Assembly: GCA_955652215.1 (NCBI GenBank)
Contig: CATPAX010000163.1
Coordinates: 1 to 6,405, forward strand
Direction: 5' to 3'
Origin: an uncultured Solirubrobacteraceae bacterium
GTDB lineage: Bacteria > Actinomycetota > Thermoleophilia > Solirubrobacterales > Solirubrobacteraceae
DNA length: 6,405 bases
The translations under genes and the position numbers were made by a program. Position 1 is the stretch's first letter; every line of letters begins with the position of its first letter. Below the pieces are notes generated by a model. That model made no database searches. It was not told the origin of the DNA and saw only the letters and a program-made list of their open reading frames with translations. Below, piece by piece: positions 4,457 through 6,405 of the stretch.

Positions 4457-6405
4457 GTGCAGCTGAAGACGATCACGCTGAAGGGCTTCAAGTCGTTTCC
4501 CGACCGCACCCGCCTCGACTTCACCGAGGGCGTGAGCGTCGTGGTCGGACCAAACGGCTCCGGAAAGTCGAACATCACCGATGCGGTGCTGTGGGCGCTC
4601 GGCGAGCAGTCGCCGGTGGCGGTCCGTGGACAGTCGATGCAGGATGTGATCTTCGCCGGTGCTCCAGGCAGGCAGGCGGCGAGCGGGGCGGAGGTCGAAC
4701 TCGTGCTCGATGACCCCGATGGAGTGCTCGGGCTCCCCACGCCAGAGGTCTCGATCGTGCGCCGGCTCGACCGCAACGGGGAAGGCGAGTACAGGCTGGC
4801 GGGTGCCCGTTGCCGCCTCATCGACGTGCTCGAGGTGCTCTCGGAGACGGGACTGGGCAGGGAGATGCATTCGGTCATCTCTCAAGGCCGGGTCGAGTCG
4901 CTGGTCACCTCCAAGCCGCGCGATCGCAGGCTGCTGATCGAAGAGGCCGCCGGACTTGGAAAGCACCGCAAGCGCCGCCGCCGAGCGCAGCTGAAGCTCA
5001 TCCGGACCCAGCAGAATCTCGACCGGGCGCTCGACGTCGAGCGTGAGGCACGCTCGCGGCTGCGACCGCTGAAGCGCCAGGCCGAGGCGGCGGAGCTCCA
5101 TGCTCGTCTCGAGCGCCAGACGCTCGAGACCCGCTGGGAGATCGCGCGCGACGATGTGCGCTCGGAGCTCGAGCAGGTCGCGCAGGCGCAGGCGAGGGCA
5201 GACGATGCCCGCGCTCGCCGCGCCGAGGTGGAGCGGGCGGTGCAGTCGATCGGGGAGCGGCGCGCCGCCGCCGAGGAGGCGCTCGCGAGTCGCAGCGCGC
5301 AACGCGAGGAGCTCTCGCAGCGCTGCTTTACGGCGCGGTCTGCGAAGGAGCGGATCGGATACCGCGTCGAGGCGTTGCGCAGCGCAGCGCAGACGCTCCA
5401 GACGAGGCTTGACCGCAGCCACCGGCTGCTGGCCACATCGCGCGAGCCGGCCGAGCAGGAATCAGACGACGGGGCCCAACAGCGGATCGCCGAGCTCGAA
5501 AAGTCTCTCTCGGCACTTGACTCCGAGCGGGAGGTAGAGCTTGCGCGAGAGCTGAGCGAGCTCGAGCAACGGCTCGAGCTCGCTGAGGAAGAGCACTCGC
5601 GGCTTGCCGGCGCGGTCGAGGAGTCCGCTCGCCTTCGCGCCGTCACTGAGGAGCGCGCCGAGCGCGCTCACGGTGAGCTTCGCGAGGCAGAGCGCGCGGT
5701 GGAGGCGGCGAGACGCAACGCGGCCCGGGCCGGGGGCGACCTGGCTGCCGTCAACCAGTATCTACGCAGCCAGAGCGCCGGAGCCGGCGAAACGGTCCTC
5801 GCCGACGATCTCGATGTGCAAGCCGGCTACGAGCTCGCGGTCGCCGCCGCGCTCGATGGCCGCCTGCGGGCGAACGTCGTGGACGATCGTGCCGCGGCAG
5901 GAACGCTTCTCGATCGAGCTGGCGCCGACGGCGGCCGCGCACTCGTAGCGGAGCCCGCTCCTGTCGCTGGGGGTGCTGGCAGGCCCGCGCCGCCCGTGCC
6001 CGGCGCGGAGGCGCTCGCCAACTGCATTCGCGGGTCCGGACGCTCCGCAACTTTGGCGCGGTTGCTGCTTGCCGATACGTGGGTGGTCGATTCTCTGGAG
6101 GTGCTCTCCGAGGAGTTCTCAGGCGTCGCAGTGACGGCAAGCGGCCGACTGTGGTCGGCGCGGGCTCGGGAGCTCCTCCAGGCCGCCGCCGGCGGCGACG
6201 AACGGACGCTCGCAGAGCGAAACCGCCGGGAGGAGCTGGTAGCGGCGAGCGAGGCGGCCGTCAACGCGGAGTTCGCGGCGGCCAACGCAATGAAACAGGC
6301 GGCCAGCGCCAGCAGCGAGTCAGAGGCAGCCCGCACGGGCGCGATCGCGTCGCACCGCGCGGCGGTCCGGGAGCGCGACGAGGCCGACGAAGGCCGCCGC
6401 AGCCT
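4457..6405 (+). CDS. smc: Chromosome segregation ATPase SMC, N-terminal part (3' end outside window)
   Basis: The frame is open without a stop from GTG 4457 to the window edge, giving 649 residues. SMC dimers with ScpA/ScpB load on DNA and organise and separate chromosomes. The N-terminal ATPase half shows LKTITLKGFKSF (3-14), Walker A GPNGSGKSN (31-39), ALGEQSP (47-53), RGQSMQDVIFAG (57-68), Q-loop SQGRVESL (142-149) and IEEAAGLGKHRKRR (161-174). A charged coiled-coil arm runs from about 170 to 428, with a likely break near Pro331. The hinge starts near Ala430, with DDLDVQAGYELAVAAALDGRL (spanning about 444-464), an Ala/Pro/Gly-rich insert (499-517) and TWVVDSLEVL. The usual glycine motif at the hinge end is replaced by GRLWSARARELLQAAAGG (from residue 563). 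The returning coil begins about 580. The C-terminal ABC signature and Walker B are beyond the window. It starts four bases after rnc, the common rnc-smc order. Confidence 0.95.
   Translation, partial: MQLKTITLKGFKSFPDRTRLDFTEGVSVVVGPNGSGKSNITDAVLWALGEQSPVAVRGQSMQDVIFAGAPGRQAASGAEVELVLDDPDGVLGLPTPEVSIVRRLDRNGEGEYRLAGARCRLIDVLEVLSETGLGREMHSVISQGRVESLVTSKPRDRRLLIEEAAGLGKHRKRRRRAQLKLIRTQQNLDRALDVEREARSRLRPLKRQAEAAELHARLERQTLETRWEIARDDVRSELEQVAQAQARADDARARRAEVERAVQSIGERRAAAEEALASRSAQREELSQRCFTARSAKERIGYRVEALRSAAQTLQTRLDRSHRLLATSREPAEQESDDGAQQRIAELEKSLSALDSEREVELARELSELEQRLELAEEEHSRLAGAVEESARLRAVTEERAERAHGELREAERAVEAARRNAARAGGDLAAVNQYLRSQSAGAGETVLADDLDVQAGYELAVAAALDGRLRANVVDDRAAAGTLLDRAGADGGRALVAEPAPVAGGAGRPAPPVPGAEALANCIRGSGRSATLARLLLADTWVVDSLEVLSEEFSGVAVTASGRLWSARARELLQAAAGGDERTLAERNRREELVAASEAAVNAEFAAANAMKQAASASSESEAARTGAIASHRAAVRERDEADEGRRS

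Noticed and set aside
3880..4878. Minus-strand open frame of 332 codons opposite rnc and the start of smc
   Set aside because: It is the complement of conserved rnc and smc motifs, with low-complexity Ser/Arg-rich translation; a shadow frame.
4376..5422. Long minus-strand open frame (348 codons) opposite rnc and smc
   Set aside because: It lies opposite clear RNase III and SMC coding sequence and its product shows no family motif. Long antisense frames are expected in GC-rich DNA with strong codon bias.
5100..5600. Repeated CTCGAG / GAGCTCGAG strings in the smc arm as a DNA repeat
   Set aside because: They are Leu-Glu and Glu-Leu-Glu codons of the coiled coil, with irregular spacing; protein composition explains them.
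4882..5646. Minus-strand frame of 254 codons rich in Ser, Arg and Ala opposite the SMC arm
   Set aside because: The composition reflects reverse reading of the repetitive coiled-coil codons (GAG, CTC, GCG), not a real protein.

Overview
The window is GC-rich (roughly two thirds G+C by eye) with strong third-position G/C bias, and every convincing gene reads left to right on the + strand. The gene content (yceD, rpmF, plsX, acpP, rnc, smc) is a conserved housekeeping cluster of Gram-positive-type bacteria. The composition, the frequent GTG starts, the apparently leaderless promoters and several variant protein motifs (DAGGAD in PlsX, ERLAFLGD in RNase III) suggest a deep-branching actinomycete, perhaps class Thermoleophilia (Solirubrobacterales). 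That placement is inference from composition and remembered family sequences; no marker gene such as rRNA is present. There is no sign of a mobile element, CRISPR array, tRNA or rRNA.

Left part (1-1509): the 3' end of a class I glutamine-amidotransferase-fold hydrolase of the gamma-glutamyl-GABA hydrolase type, then a 123-base gap, then a complete YbdK-type carboxylate-amine ligase (GCS2 family). One family typically makes gamma-glutamyl amide bonds and the other breaks them, so the pair may serve gamma-glutamyl amine or amino-acid metabolism.

Middle part (1510-2358): a 94-base gap with a GC hairpin and a -10-like hexamer, then yceD (DUF177, linked to 23S rRNA accumulation) and rpmF (ribosomal protein L32, four-cysteine zinc form). 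Both genes have a TANNNT hexamer 7-8 bases before the chosen start codon and no Shine-Dalgarno sequence, the arrangement expected for leaderless mRNAs.

Right part (2394-6405): plsX, acpP, rnc and smc form a tight run. plsX/acpP overlap by ATGA, acpP/rnc overlap by GTGA, and smc starts four bases after rnc stops. PlsX and ACP act together in phospholipid precursor synthesis; RNase III processes double-stranded RNA; SMC organises the chromosome. fabD and fabG, which often sit between plsX and acpP in other bacteria, are absent here. smc is open to the right edge and is cut off just after its hinge.

Nothing here is a clearly new system; it is mainly core genome. The observation most worth following is that the RNase III lacks two of the four acidic residues that bind catalytic metal in the family, plus a third conserved acidic residue, while its dsRNA-binding domain looks intact. 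The SMC hinge is also unusual: short, with a proline/alanine/glycine-rich insert and without the usual glycine motif.
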